A program made the position numbers and the translations under genes. A stretch of DNA of 64,000 nt from Nocardia sp. NBC_01503 (GTDB taxonomy: Bacteria; Actinomycetota; Actinomycetes; Mycobacteriales; Mycobacteriaceae). The stretch lies in NCBI RefSeq assembly GCF_036327755.1, contig NZ_CP109596.1, positions 6,944,001 through 7,008,000 of the forward strand, read 5' to 3'. The notes beneath the pieces were generated by a model. It searched no databases and was not told the origin of the DNA. It saw only the letters and a program-made list of their open reading frames with translations. Of the stretch, positions 38,461 to 47,625 are shown piece after piece; positions within the stretch are counted from its first letter, which is position 1; each line of letters starts with the position of its first letter.

Positions 38461-39540
38461 ATGGTCGGCATGAACGAAGGTCTCGGATATTCGCCGGAAA
38501 GCGGCACAGATCACCCGGCACCGCCGGGTTCCGGCATCTCCGAACAGGATCTGGCCGTGATCGACGCATTGCAGGTCGCCCCGCGCGCACCGTGGTCCCG
38601 TATCGGACAGGCGCTGGACATCGATGCCACGACCGCGGCCCGGCGCTGGGAACGATTGCGCGCGGACGGTTCGGCCTGGCTCACCGCCTATGTCTCGGCG
38701 CGGGTGGCCACGGTCGGGTTCGTGGAGGTGCGCTGCCGTCCCAAGTTCATCGACCAGGTCAGCGCCGCGGCCGCCGCACTGCCCTGGGTGTTCAGTGTCG
38801 ACGAGACCGCGGGCGATTTCGATCTGATGCTCTCGGTCGGAGCGTCCGACCTGTCCACGCTCGGGCGCTGGGTGCGCGACGGTATCGGCGGCCTGCGCGG
38901 AATCCGTTCCACCCGAATGCGATTGGGCATCACCCTGTACGGCGAGGGCAGCGATTGGCGGGTCCGCGCCATCGAACCCGCGCAGCGCGCCGAACTCGCC
39001 GAACCGCGGGTCCCCAGCCGAACCGCGTACGGCACACACGGCCTCAATCAGTTGTCGCTCGAGGATCAGGCCCTGGTGACCGCACTGCACGGCGATGCCC
39101 GCATGGGCTACACCGCGCTCGGCGCGGCCGCCGGAATCAGCGAGCACACCGCCCGCCGCCGCCTGCACCGCATGCTCCGCGACGGAGATGTACTGCTGCG
39201 CTGCGACTTCGCCTATCCGCAGGCCGGGCTCCCGACCATGGTCATCTATCGCATATCGGTACCGCAGGCGCAGCTGGTGACGACCGCCACCGAGCTGGCC
39301 CGCATGGAACAGGTGCGCATGTGCGCCTCGGTCAGCGGTCAGCACAACCTGCAGGTGCAGGTGCTGCTGCACGGGCTGGGCGGCGTCGATCCGTTCGAAG
39401 CGGTGCTCGCCGAACGGTTTCCGGACCTCGAGGTCAAGGACCGCGCGGTGGTGCTGCACACGCCCAAACGAATGGGCTGGCTGCTGGATCAGCAGGGTCG
39501 CGCGGTCGACCGGGTGCCGCTGGGTCCGTATCGGCCCTGA
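38461..39540 (+). CDS. two-domain Lrp/AsnC-type regulator
   Basis: The 359-aa protein is a duplicated Lrp module: two winged-helix segments (about 22-70, IDALQVAPRAPWSRIGQAL; about 200-245, MGYTALGAAAGISEHTARRR), each followed by a RAM-like domain. It ends KRMGWLLDQQGRAVDRVP. A paralogue of the same length class lies at 61962-63002, also divergent from an MFS gene. The adjacent transporter and amidase suggest it senses an amide or amino-acid-like compound. MVGMNEG allows starts at 38461 or 38470. Confidence 0.85.
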   Translation: MVGMNEGLGYSPESGTDHPAPPGSGISEQDLAVIDALQVAPRAPWSRIGQALDIDATTAARRWERLRADGSAWLTAYVSARVATVGFVEVRCRPKFIDQVSAAAAALPWVFSVDETAGDFDLMLSVGASDLSTLGRWVRDGIGGLRGIRSTRMRLGITLYGEGSDWRVRAIEPAQRAELAEPRVPSRTAYGTHGLNQLSLEDQALVTALHGDARMGYTALGAAAGISEHTARRRLHRMLRDGDVLLRCDFAYPQAGLPTMVIYRISVPQAQLVTTATELARMEQVRMCASVSGQHNLQVQVLLHGLGGVDPFEAVLAERFPDLEVKDRAVVLHTPKRMGWLLDQQGRAVDRVPLGPYRP

Positions 39541-39559
39541 TCGGACCGGCGGAATCCGA

Positions 39560-40984
39560 TCACCACACCGGCCGCCGATCACCGCAGCGACTCGCCTGCT
39601 CGAAGGCGTATCCCACACGTAGAACCGACATTTCGCGGCGGTACGGACCGACCAGTTGAACTCCGATGGGCAGGCCGCCGGTGGTGAATCCGGCGGGCAC
39701 ATTCAGCGCCGGACATCCGGTGACGCTGATGTAATACGCCGAGCGCATCCACTCCAGATAGTCGTGCATGGGTTGACCCGCGACCGTCTCCGGGTACTCG
39801 ATATCGACCGGGAACGGTGGCAACTGACTGGTGGGCAACAACAGAATGTCGTAGCGGCGGAAGAACTCTCGCATGCGGTGGAAGATCTCGGCGTGCAGGA
39901 ATTCGGCGCGGCCCAGATCCGCGCCGGTGAGTCCGCGACCGTACTCGATGTTGGCGGCCAGCGTCGGCTTGATCCGGTCCGGCTGTTCGGCCAGCGCGGC
40001 GCTCAGCGACGTCGCCATCTGCCAGCCGCGCAGCACACGGAAGACCTCATCGGCCCCGCTGAAGTCGGGACAGTCCTGCGCGACAACGCAACCGAGATCG
40101 GCGAAGACCCGGGCGGCGGACGCTACGGTGGCGCACACTTCGGCCTCGACCGGGAGCGCACCACCGAAATCGGGCGACCACGCCACCTTCAGACCCCGCG
40201 GATCCGCCGCGAGCGGTCCGGCGAAAACGGCCGGGTCCTCGGCGATCGAAATCGGACACCGGGCATCCGGGCCCGCCATGACCGACAAAAGCAGTGCCAC
40301 ATCGCTCACCGTGCGCGCCATCGGCCCCTGCACCACCTGGGTGCCCCAGGCAGTCATATTGGGCCACAGCGGAACTCGCCCCGGCGATGGGCGCAGTCCC
40401 ACCACATTGCAGAACGAGGCGGGATTGCGTATCGATCCGCCCATATCGCTCCCGTCGGCGATCGGGATCAATCCCGCCGCCAGCGCGGCCCCGGCGCCAC
40501 CACTGCTGCCACCGGCCGAGCGGGTACGGTCGTACGGATTGCGAGTCGCACCGAACAGCGGATTGAAAGTATGTGAGCCCGCACCGAATTCGGGCACATT
40601 CGTTTTTCCGAGGGTGATGGCACCGGCCGCCCGCATCCGCTCGATACTGATGTCGTCATGCACCGGCACATACTCGGCGAGAATCGGCGACCCATGGGTG
40701 GTGCGAATCCCTGCGGTATTGTGAGTGTCCTTGTGCGCCACCGGAAGACCGTGCAGTGGACCGATTGCCTCCCCGTGCGCGAGCCGCTCGTCGGCCGCGG
40801 CCGCCTCCGACAGCGCCCGCTCCCCCACCGATGTGACAATGGCATTGATCCGGGGATCGAGCCGCTCGATCCGCTCCAGGTGCGCCGTCACCACCTCGCG
40901 CGCCGACAGTTCACCAGACCGAAGTCGACGCGCCAGCTCCGATGCCGAAGCGTCGCAGATTTCCGAGTGCACAGCGTCGTTCAC
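39560..40984 (-). CDS. amidase (amidase signature family)
   Basis: The 474-aa enzyme has the catalytic lysine in HGLPVAHKDTHNTAG (about Lys85), the serine loop SAGGSSGGAGAAL and the nucleophile serine in DGSDMGGSIRNPAS (about Ser184). It hydrolyses an unknown amide. It converges on the two-domain Lrp gene 19 bases away, and with the MFS gene may form an uptake-and-hydrolysis set. GTG 40984 has GGGAG upstream; an ATG at 41032 is the alternative. Confidence 0.87.
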   Translation of the reverse strand: MNDAVHSEICDASASELARRLRSGELSAREVVTAHLERIERLDPRINAIVTSVGERALSEAAAADERLAHGEAIGPLHGLPVAHKDTHNTAGIRTTHGSPILAEYVPVHDDISIERMRAAGAITLGKTNVPEFGAGSHTFNPLFGATRNPYDRTRSAGGSSGGAGAALAAGLIPIADGSDMGGSIRNPASFCNVVGLRPSPGRVPLWPNMTAWGTQVVQGPMARTVSDVALLLSVMAGPDARCPISIAEDPAVFAGPLAADPRGLKVAWSPDFGGALPVEAEVCATVASAARVFADLGCVVAQDCPDFSGADEVFRVLRGWQMATSLSAALAEQPDRIKPTLAANIEYGRGLTGADLGRAEFLHAEIFHRMREFFRRYDILLLPTSQLPPFPVDIEYPETVAGQPMHDYLEWMRSAYYISVTGCPALNVPAGFTTGGLPIGVQLVGPYRREMSVLRVGYAFEQASRCGDRRPVW

Positions 40985-41208
40985 GGATCTCCCATCGCAG
41001 CGGTGCGGCATCCTCATGATGTCGCCCATCATGGGAAGACTGGCCGGGGCGACGGATGGACGTACCCTTGCGCCGGATTTCGCTATCGGCTCCGACCGCG
41101 ACGCCGGAATCCATCACCCGAACACGGTGGGCGGGGATCGCCATCGCAAGATCAAATTCCGCCCCGGGGGTGCGTCGCAGCCGGGATATGCCCGGGTGCG
41201 GCCTCTAG
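40985..41208. other. intergenic upstream of the amidase
   Basis: No gene is supported here. It presumably holds the amidase promoter. The following 135 bases carry a decayed gene tail. Confidence 0.4.
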
Positions 41209-41343
41209 GATCCCGGCGGGGACACCGTATTGCGGGCGTGCCTGTGCAATTACCGCACCGGCACCGCCGACATAGACCTGCTGCTCGACGAAATCCTCAC
41301 CGCCGCCGAGCATCTCGATACGGAACCACCCGGCGACCGCTAG
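41209..41343 (+). pseudogene. C-terminal remnant of a PLP-dependent enzyme
   Basis: After a stop at 41206 the frame reads DTVLRACLCNYRTGTADIDL, then LLDEILTAAEHL, and stops at 41341. The pattern R-x-C-x-x-N-x-R-T followed by a final helix is the usual end of group II PLP decarboxylases and related fold-type I enzymes. The remainder of the gene and any start are missing. Confidence 0.5.
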
Positions 41344-41458
41344 TTCGCGGCGCGGCGAATCGCCCGACCGGATATCGGCCGGAGCGCGAGCGGTGGTCAC
41401 TCGCGGTCCGGCCGATCGGCTGTCGAGCTGGATGCTCGTTCAGCGTGTCAGCGGCAGA

Positions 41459-42205
41459 TCATTTCGCCGAACCGCTCGCGGAGCCCGAACTCGAACCCGA
41501 GCCCAGTGCGCCCTTGGGCAGCCGCAGGTTCGCGTCCGGAACACCGGTTCCATTGGGGTCGAGGATGCCGTCCTGATTGGCGTACCGGCTCTCGCCGGGT
41601 GCCGCCTGCAATGTGGTGACGTACTTCCACAGGCCGTCGGCCATGGCGGCCCCGCCGATGAGCAGCGTGCCGAGCAGGCCACCGCCACCGGCGAACGCAC
41701 CGATCGCGGCGGGGGCGGTCGCCAGGCATGCCGGACCGACCACCAGGCAGGAGCCGAGACCGATGACGGCACCGACCAGCGCGCCGACAACGGCGCCGAC
41801 GAGACCCCCGACCAAGGGACCGGTGCTCATATTGGTGGCGAGATCATTGAGCGCGAGTTGATCTTCCATTGGGGAGGCCACCGGGCGAATCCCGTTGTCG
41901 GGGGTCAGGATCAGCGTGCGACCGTCCCCGGTGATGCTGTGCTGAATCGTTCGGCGCTGCCCGTCGAGCAGGAAGGCCAGCGGCAATTCGAGCAGTTGCT
42001 GTCCGTCCGCGGCGTGCACGGCCACCGCTTGGCCGCCGGGTTCGAGGGCGAACGTCGCGTGGTCGAGGGTGGTGACCACCGAGTCGGCTACCACCGCGGC
42101 CTGATACCGCACGACCTCGGCAGGCTCGGCATCGGCCGCCGCCGCGGTGACCGTGACGGCGCATGCGCACAGAGCGGCCGCGAAAGCTGTTCTGGGACTG
42201 TTCAT
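41459..42205 (-). CDS. secreted glycine-zipper protein, type B (operon copy 2)
   Basis: The 248-aa product is a close paralogue of the protein at 36324. It has a signal peptide (MNSPRTAFAAALCACAVTV), a beta domain (VTTLDHATFAL, LELPLAF, GRTLILTPD) and PVASPMEDQLALNDL. The zipper carries LVGAVIGLGSCLVVGPACLA. The tail has LWKYVTTLQAAPGESRYA and GTGVPDANLRLP, ending in a Gly/Ser-rich stretch. It lies 17 bases downstream of type A with GGAGA before its ATG. Function unknown. Confidence 0.8.
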   Translation of the reverse strand: MNSPRTAFAAALCACAVTVTAAAADAEPAEVVRYQAAVVADSVVTTLDHATFALEPGGQAVAVHAADGQQLLELPLAFLLDGQRRTIQHSITGDGRTLILTPDNGIRPVASPMEDQLALNDLATNMSTGPLVGGLVGAVVGALVGAVIGLGSCLVVGPACLATAPAAIGAFAGGGGLLGTLLIGGAAMADGLWKYVTTLQAAPGESRYANQDGILDPNGTGVPDANLRLPKGALGSGSSSGSASGSAK

Positions 42206-42222
42206 TACGACAGATCTCCGCT

Positions 42223-42954
42223 CTAGTTCGCCGGGGCGGCGGGAGCGGGGATACCGGGCTTACCTGCCAGATTCGGGGCGTACTTACTCTGCCCGGGGGC
42301 CGACTGCAACGTCGTCACGTACTGGTAGAGCGCGTACACGGCGGTCGGTCCGCCACCCAGCACCAGTCCGGCGAGACCGCCGACGCCACCGACCAGGGTG
42401 ACGATCGGCAGCACCGCGACCACACAGCCGAGGCTGAGCACCACGCAGGAGGCCCCGGCCATGGCGAGGCCGACACCGATGCCGAGGGTCGCGCCGATCG
42501 CGGTGCCGATCAGGCTGCCGATCGAGGTGCCGATGCTGACCGCGTTGATGAGGTCGTTCATGGCCAGCTGGTCTTCCAGCGGTGAGGCCACCGGCTGCAA
42601 TACGGTCCGATCCACCGCATCGATTCGGGGCGTGAGTCGCAGCGTGTGCCCGTCCTCGGAGATCTGCTGATCGATGGGCGTGCGCTGACCGTCGATGACG
42701 AAGGCCAGCGGCAGGGAGTCCAGCACCTGTCCGGCGGCATTACGGATGGCGATCGCGGCCGGGTCGGCGGTCGGGGCGAAGGTGCCGTTGTCGAGGGTGG
42801 TGATCACCGTTCCGTCGGTGAGCGTGGCGTGGTAGCCGACAGCCGGTGGTGCGGTTTCCGGGGCGGCCCCGGCGGTGGTGGCGCTGACGATGACACCCGT
42901 GGCGGCGATGGCCGCGGTGAGGGTGGCTCGACGAATGTTCATGTACTTCCTCAT
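42223..42954 (-). CDS. secreted glycine-zipper protein, type A (operon copy 2)
   Basis: The 243-aa product parallels the protein at 35601. It has a signal peptide (cleavage near TAGAA), a beta domain (VITTLDNGTFAP, LDSLPLAFVIDG, GHTLRLTP), PVASPLEDQLAMNDLI, and the zipper SIGSLIGTAIGATLGIG. The cysteine pair is ASCVVLSLGCVVA and the aromatic segment YQYVTTLQSAPGQSKYA. First gene of the operon with type B. A copy of the putative TetR site lies 52 bases upstream of its start. Confidence 0.8.
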   Translation of the reverse strand: MRKYMNIRRATLTAAIAATGVIVSATTAGAAPETAPPAVGYHATLTDGTVITTLDNGTFAPTADPAAIAIRNAAGQVLDSLPLAFVIDGQRTPIDQQISEDGHTLRLTPRIDAVDRTVLQPVASPLEDQLAMNDLINAVSIGTSIGSLIGTAIGATLGIGVGLAMAGASCVVLSLGCVVAVLPIVTLVGGVGGLAGLVLGGGPTAVYALYQYVTTLQSAPGQSKYAPNLAGKPGIPAPAAPAN

Positions 42955-43005
42955 CTTCGCGATGCGCCGGGACTGGCGATGTGTCCGACGCCACGGAACA
43001 TACCG

Positions 43006-43025
43006 TGCGATCGGTCAGCCAGCTA
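43006..43025. promoter_or_regulatory. putative TetR site S1, before type A/B operon 2
   Basis: TGCGATCGGTCAGCCAGCTA matches 15 of 20 positions of site S2. It lies between the TetR gene and the glycine-zipper operon, in the promoter zone of the operon. Confidence 0.45.
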
Positions 43026-43081
43026 GAAAATGGGCGAAATTCGCGAAGAGAAGGGAGTTTTCGCAGTTCAGACGGTGACCG

Positions 43082-43699
43082 TCAGCCTCGCACGGCCACC
43101 AATCGACGCAGCTCGACCACGAATCGCTCGAACGATCCGACCATGTCGACCTCGGGGTCGAGCAGCCACTGATTCTCCAGCCCCTCCGCCATGGCGATGA
43201 GCCACTCGGTGATGCCACGGCCGTCGACGTCGGCGCGCACCGTTCCGGCGTCGATACTGCGGCCCAGCGCATCGCCGATCAGCGATCGCAGGAACCGGAA
43301 TCGGCCCACCACCCATTCGTACGCGGGATGGTCGGGCCCCGACGCCTCGGCCGCGACCAGATGCGCCAGCCGGACCAGGTCGGGGCTGTCGACATTGTTT
43401 CGCACCACGCGGACGAGGAAGTCGAGCAGTGCGTCGAAATCCATCTCGGCGAAATCCTCGAGACTGGTACCGGTTGCCACCAGGTCCTGAATATCGCGCG
43501 CACCCAGCACCGCTTGCAGCAGAGCCGCCTTACTGCCGAAGTGGTGCAGCAGGCCGGATTGCGAGATACCCGCTTCGGTGGCGATGCGCGCCAGCGATCC
43601 GCCCCGGAATCCGTGCTGCCCGAAGTGCTGCAGGGCAATGCCGATGATCTTGGTGCGGGCCTGTTCGCCCGAGCGCTGCGCGGATTCGGTGGTCGCCAT
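43082..43699 (-). CDS. TetR-family regulator (paralogue 1)
   Basis: The 205-aa protein has the TetR helix-turn-helix: IIGIALQHFGQHGFRGGSLA, then RIATEAGISQSGLLHHFGSK. The recognition segment AGISQSGLLHHF is identical to that of the TetR at 51316, and the C-terminal domains also correspond (ending LENQWLLDPEVDMV versus LEEQWLQDESFDMV). It is divergent from the secreted GH1 gene. The shared-site pattern makes it a candidate regulator of the whole 43-51 kb island. ATG 43699 has a poor ribosome binding site. Confidence 0.86.
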   Translation of the reverse strand: MATTESAQRSGEQARTKIIGIALQHFGQHGFRGGSLARIATEAGISQSGLLHHFGSKAALLQAVLGARDIQDLVATGTSLEDFAEMDFDALLDFLVRVVRNNVDSPDLVRLAHLVAAEASGPDHPAYEWVVGRFRFLRSLIGDALGRSIDAGTVRADVDGRGITEWLIAMAEGLENQWLLDPEVDMVGSFERFVVELRRLVAVRG

Positions 43700-43741
43700 G
43701 AGGTTGAAGCTTATGGCAAAAATCGCTCCGCGAGCTGGCTG

Positions 43742-43761
43742 ACCGATCGGTCTGTCAGTTA
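43742..43761. promoter_or_regulatory. putative TetR site S2, before TetR 1 and secreted GH1
   Basis: ACCGATCGGTCTGTCAGTTA lies midway between the divergent TetR and GH1 genes. With the preceding G it includes the perfect 12-bp palindrome GACCGATCGGTC (43741-43752). Confidence 0.6.
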
Positions 43762-43817
43762 TGGTCTTGGCCGAACCACCCGGATCGATCCGGAAACTCG
43801 AATCACGAGGAGAACTG

Positions 43818-45122
43818 ATGCGCCGACGGACCGCCCTGGCAGCGGCTGCCGCGGGACTCGCCCTGATGGCCATGCCGCCGGCCGCGGCGTCGCCAGACCC
43901 GGTAATCGCCCCGCGAGTCGCACCCCTGCCCGCGGACTTCCTGTGGGGCGTCTCGTCCTCCGGCTTCCAGATCGAAGGCGACTCCCCCGACAGCAACTGG
44001 ACACGACTGGGGGCCACGGGACAGCTCACCGACCAGGTCGGCACGTCGGCCGACTTCCTGCACCGCTACCGCGAGGACATCGCGAACGCGAAGGCGCTGG
44101 GCGTGCGGGTATTCCGCCTCAGCGTCGAGTGGGCGCGGCTGGAACCCCAACCGGGACAGTACGATCCGGCCGCTTGGGGGTTCTACGACAGCGTGCTCGA
44201 CGCGATTCACGCCGCGGGCATGCGGCCGATGATCACCCTCGATCATTGGGTGTACCCCGGCTGGGCCTTCGACCGTGGCGGCTGGAACAGCACCGAGATG
44301 TCCGGGGCCTGGATTGCCAACGCGCGCAAGGTGGTTGACCGCTACTCCGGGCTCAACCCGCTCTGGATCACCTTCAACGAACCCTCGGCCTATGTATTCC
44401 AGGAAGTCCGCACCGGCGGGATCAGCGCCGCGAACATTCCCACCGCGCTCGACCAGTGGGTGCGATTGCATCGGGATATCTACGACTACATCCACGCCGT
44501 ACAACCCGGCGCGCAGGTCTCCTCCAATATCGCGTACTTCCCCGCCGCGGAGGCGGCCGTGGACACCACGTTCTTCGATCGCGTGGTCGACAAACTCGAC
44601 TTCATCGGCCTGGATTACTACTACTCGATGTCGCCGACGGACCTGAGCTACAGCAACACCTTCTCCGAACCCTGGAAGTCCAGCATCGCCGCGGACGGGA
44701 TCTACTACGCACTTCGCCACTACGCCAAGGCTTTTCCGGATCTGCCGCTCTACGTCGTGGAGAACGGTATGCCGACCGAGAACGGCGCACTCCGGCCCGA
44801 CGGTTACGACCGTGCGGATCATCTCCGGGACATCGTCTACTGGGTGCAGCGCGCGGTGGCCGACGGTGCGAAGGTGATCGGCTACAACTATTGGAGCATC
44901 ACCGACAACTACGAATGGGGAACCTACACTTCGCGATTCGGCCTCTACACCGTCGATGTGAAGAATGACCCGACCCTCACCCGCAGACCGACGACCGCCG
45001 TCGACGCGTACCGCGCCCTCACCGCGAACGGCGGGGTTCCCGGGGACTATCGCCCGTCTCGGCCGTCCACCACCTGCTCGGTGGTGGACGGACTCGACAG
45101 CTGCCTCGATCCGGCCGGATAG
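43818..45122 (+). CDS. secreted glycoside hydrolase family 1 beta-glycosidase
   Basis: The 434-aa protein starts with a signal peptide (MRRRTALAAAAAGLALMAM, cleavage after the AAAS region). The GH1 barrel has WGVSSSGFQIEGDSPDSNWT, the acid/base Glu188 in ITFNEP and nucleophile Glu315 in YVVENGMPTENG. The C-terminal tail holds two cysteines (TTCSVVDGLDSC), as in the paralogue at 1682. ATG 43818 has GAGGAG upstream. It should act outside the cytoplasm, upstream of the SDR-MFS-GH1 operon encoded next door. Confidence 0.9.
   Translation: MRRRTALAAAAAGLALMAMPPAAASPDPVIAPRVAPLPADFLWGVSSSGFQIEGDSPDSNWTRLGATGQLTDQVGTSADFLHRYREDIANAKALGVRVFRLSVEWARLEPQPGQYDPAAWGFYDSVLDAIHAAGMRPMITLDHWVYPGWAFDRGGWNSTEMSGAWIANARKVVDRYSGLNPLWITFNEPSAYVFQEVRTGGISAANIPTALDQWVRLHRDIYDYIHAVQPGAQVSSNIAYFPAAEAAVDTTFFDRVVDKLDFIGLDYYYSMSPTDLSYSNTFSEPWKSSIAADGIYYALRHYAKAFPDLPLYVVENGMPTENGALRPDGYDRADHLRDIVYWVQRAVADGAKVIGYNYWSITDNYEWGTYTSRFGLYTVDVKNDPTLTRRPTTAVDAYRALTANGGVPGDYRPSRPSTTCSVVDGLDSCLDPAG
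45065..45089 (+). terminator. hairpin at the 3' end of the GH1 gene
   Basis: A perfect 10-bp stem (GTCCACCACC / GGTGGTGGAC, loop TGCTC) lies inside the last codons of the gene. The convergent GH1 genes are only 9 bases apart, so a terminator has to sit within coding sequence; chance remains possible. Confidence 0.35.
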
Positions 45123-45131
45123 TCGAAAGAC

Positions 45132-46304
45132 CTACAGCCCGTTGTTCTTCGCCACCTCGCCGAGCCATGCCAGGCTCGGTTTCGGGGTGCGCGCGAAGGT
45201 GGTCCGGTCCACCGCGATGAGACCGAACGTCGGGGCCCAATGACCCCATTCGAAATTGTCCAGGGCGCTCCAATGCAGGTAGCCGCGCACATCGACACCA
45301 TCGTCCACCGCCGCCTCGAGATGCGTCAAAGCCGCCGTGGTGTAAGCGATTCGGCGCGCATCGTCATTCGTCGCGATGCCGTTCTCGGTCACCAGTAGGG
45401 GTATCCCACCGCTGGTGTCCCACGCCCGGCGCAGCGCGATGCCCAGCGCGTCGGGGCGATAGGCCCAGCCGGTGAGGGTGTTGTCCGGATGCGGCGGATG
45501 CGGAATCGGGCCGTCCGCACCGACGGGCTGGCTGGTATACGACTGGACACCGAGGAAGTCATCACCCTGAGCGCCTTCGGTATATCTGTCCTCCCACGTG
45601 TGGTTGGCACGGGCGAACGCGTCCGCATTGCCGGGCGTCGCCTCGAATGCCTGCTGCGCCACCGTCCATCCGACTTTCGCCGAGGTCTCCGCGCGCAGGA
45701 TCCGTACGGCGCGACGATGCGCGAGCACCAGCAGGTCACCGATTTCATCGTCGGGTACCAGTCGACCCGCCGCGATTCCGGCTGCCGCTCCCCCGGGTTC
45801 GGCCGCCAATTGAAAATAGCGGTGGCCGAGGGCCGCGATATTGGGTTCATTGATGGTGCACACCCATTCGATATCGCCCAGGATCGCGCTGACCCGCCGC
45901 ACATAGCCGGAAAACCAGTCGATCGCCTCCGGATGTCGCCAGCCACCGGCCCGGCTGAACCAGCGCGGCGACGTGAAATGATGAAGCGTCACAACGGGTT
46001 CGAGCTGGAACAGCCGCGCGGTCTCGATCATCCGCCGGTAGTGCGCGAGCGCCGACGCCGAGAAGTGCCCCCGCTCGGGCTCGATGCGCGCCCATTCGAT
46101 ACCGAAGCGGTAGGCATTGAGACCGGCGTCGGCGAGCAACTCCATATCCTCGATGTACCGGTGGTAGCTGTCCGCCGCGTCGCCGCTGCGTTCGGGAACG
46201 ATGCCCCGCTGCTCGTAGCCCCACCAATCGGCAGCGGTGTTGTTGCCTTCGGTCTGGTGCGCGGAAGTGGCCGCGCCCCAGAGGAAGTCGTCTCTCAGTG
46301 GCAT
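45132..46304 (-). CDS. cytosolic glycoside hydrolase family 1 beta-glucosidase
   Basis: The 390-aa protein has no signal peptide and begins MPLRDDFLWGAATSAHQTEG, the GH1 N-terminal signature. The acid/base is Glu153 in CTINEPN and the nucleophile Glu307 in LVTENGIA. TLHHFTSPRWF fits the substrate pocket. It hydrolyses imported beta-glycosides. It is the last gene of the SDR-MFS-GH1 operon, 25 bases after the transporter, with GAGGAA before its ATG. Confidence 0.9.
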   Translation of the reverse strand: MPLRDDFLWGAATSAHQTEGNNTAADWWGYEQRGIVPERSGDAADSYHRYIEDMELLADAGLNAYRFGIEWARIEPERGHFSASALAHYRRMIETARLFQLEPVVTLHHFTSPRWFSRAGGWRHPEAIDWFSGYVRRVSAILGDIEWVCTINEPNIAALGHRYFQLAAEPGGAAAGIAAGRLVPDDEIGDLLVLAHRRAVRILRAETSAKVGWTVAQQAFEATPGNADAFARANHTWEDRYTEGAQGDDFLGVQSYTSQPVGADGPIPHPPHPDNTLTGWAYRPDALGIALRRAWDTSGGIPLLVTENGIATNDDARRIAYTTAALTHLEAAVDDGVDVRGYLHWSALDNFEWGHWAPTFGLIAVDRTTFARTPKPSLAWLGEVAKNNGL

Positions 46305-46329
46305 TGGATTCCTCTTCGTTGGTGCCGCG

Positions 46330-47625
46330 CTACCGCACAGCGGTGACGCGATAGACCGAGACGGCACCGGCCAGACAGGCCACAGCGCCGAGCAGATACC
46401 AGGCCGGGTAGCCACCCAGGGCGGTCGCGCTACCCACCGCGATGACCGCGGGTGCGATCACCGGACCGATCGATTGCGGGAGACTCCCGGCCAGGGCCAG
46501 CAGGCCCAGATCCTTCGCGGTGTCATCCGGATTCGGCAGCACCTGGGTGGACAGCGCCTGGTCCACCGCAGTGAACGCGCCCAGACCCATTCCGATCACG
46601 CCCTGGGCGGCGATGACCGCACCGAGCGTGGGCGCGAAGGCCAACAGCGCCAAGCCCGCCGCCATGATCAGGCCCGATACCGCCACGAACGGTCGCCGCC
46701 GCCCGATCCGGTCGGAGAGGAATCCGCCGATGGGCGCGGACAGCGACAGGCTCGCGACGGTGGCCACATTCACCAGCAGCACCGTGCGGGTGACCTCGTC
46801 CTCGGCGAGAGAGAACTTCTCGGCCAGAAAGAACGGGAAGAACGCGCCGATCCCGGCGTAACCGAACATCACCAGGAACCGGGATGCCATCACCCACGAG
46901 AAGCTGGGATGCTTACGCGGATCGAAGGCGAATGAACTCGAGAATTGTCGCAGTCCATAGGGTTCGGTGATGCCCTCGAAGCGTCGGTCGTCCAGCCGCA
47001 CGAGCAGCGGAAGCACCAGCATCAGCGCGATCAGCCCCGGGACCAGAAATCGCACCATATCCCCGGCGAGCACCGTGATGAGCAGGCTCCCGGCCAGGAT
47101 GCTCAGCGGAGTGGTGACCCCGGCGAGACCGGATATGCGGCCCAGCCGATCCCGGGGAACCTGATCGGCGACCGCCGCCTGTACCGCGGTCATCGCCGCG
47201 TTGAGCCCCGCCTGCGCGAGGCACCAACTAATAAGTGCCAGCGGCACATTCGGCGCGAGACCGACGCAGCCGAGCCCGATCACCCCGGTGACGGTGCCGC
47301 CGAGAATCCACGGCCTGCGACGGCCGAACCTCGATCGCGTGCGATCGGACAGGCGGCCCGCGACCGGATGCACGATCATGCCCACGATCGCACCGCTACC
47401 CGCGACCAGCCCCAGTGCGGCCGTCGCGCGCTGCGAGGAGTCGGTGATGTGCTCCAGTTTGAAGGCCATCGAGACCATCACCGGGGTCAGGACCGCTAGG
47501 TAGAGACCGAAGTAGGAGAGCAACAGTCCGGAGAGGAAGCCGCGTGGCAACTCCGGCGGGAGCTCGCGCTCCGGTGCGGTCGCGCAGTGGCCGGACACGT
47601 CGCTACGCACGGTCGGCGAGGGCAT
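46330..47625 (-). CDS. MFS glycoside/sugar transporter (sucrose-symporter-like)
   Basis: The 431-aa protein has twelve predicted helices. The loop after helix 2 reads GRLSDRTRSRFGRRRPWILG, which matches the signature of the GPH/SLC45 sucrose-symporter type; a second RIGRRRPFVA follows helix 8. It probably imports a glycoside for the adjacent GH1 enzyme. ATG 47625 overlaps the SDR gene by 23 bases; GTG 47610 is an alternative start. Confidence 0.83.
   Translation of the reverse strand: MPSPTVRSDVSGHCATAPERELPPELPRGFLSGLLLSYFGLYLAVLTPVMVSMAFKLEHITDSSQRATAALGLVAGSGAIVGMIVHPVAGRLSDRTRSRFGRRRPWILGGTVTGVIGLGCVGLAPNVPLALISWCLAQAGLNAAMTAVQAAVADQVPRDRLGRISGLAGVTTPLSILAGSLLITVLAGDMVRFLVPGLIALMLVLPLLVRLDDRRFEGITEPYGLRQFSSSFAFDPRKHPSFSWVMASRFLVMFGYAGIGAFFPFFLAEKFSLAEDEVTRTVLLVNVATVASLSLSAPIGGFLSDRIGRRRPFVAVSGLIMAAGLALLAFAPTLGAVIAAQGVIGMGLGAFTAVDQALSTQVLPNPDDTAKDLGLLALAGSLPQSIGPVIAPAVIAVGSATALGGYPAWYLLGAVACLAGAVSVYRVTAVR

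Noticed and set aside
38391..39659. 422-codon plus-strand frame over the Lrp regulator
   Set aside because: Same strand, different frame from a clear two-domain regulator; arginine-rich shadow.
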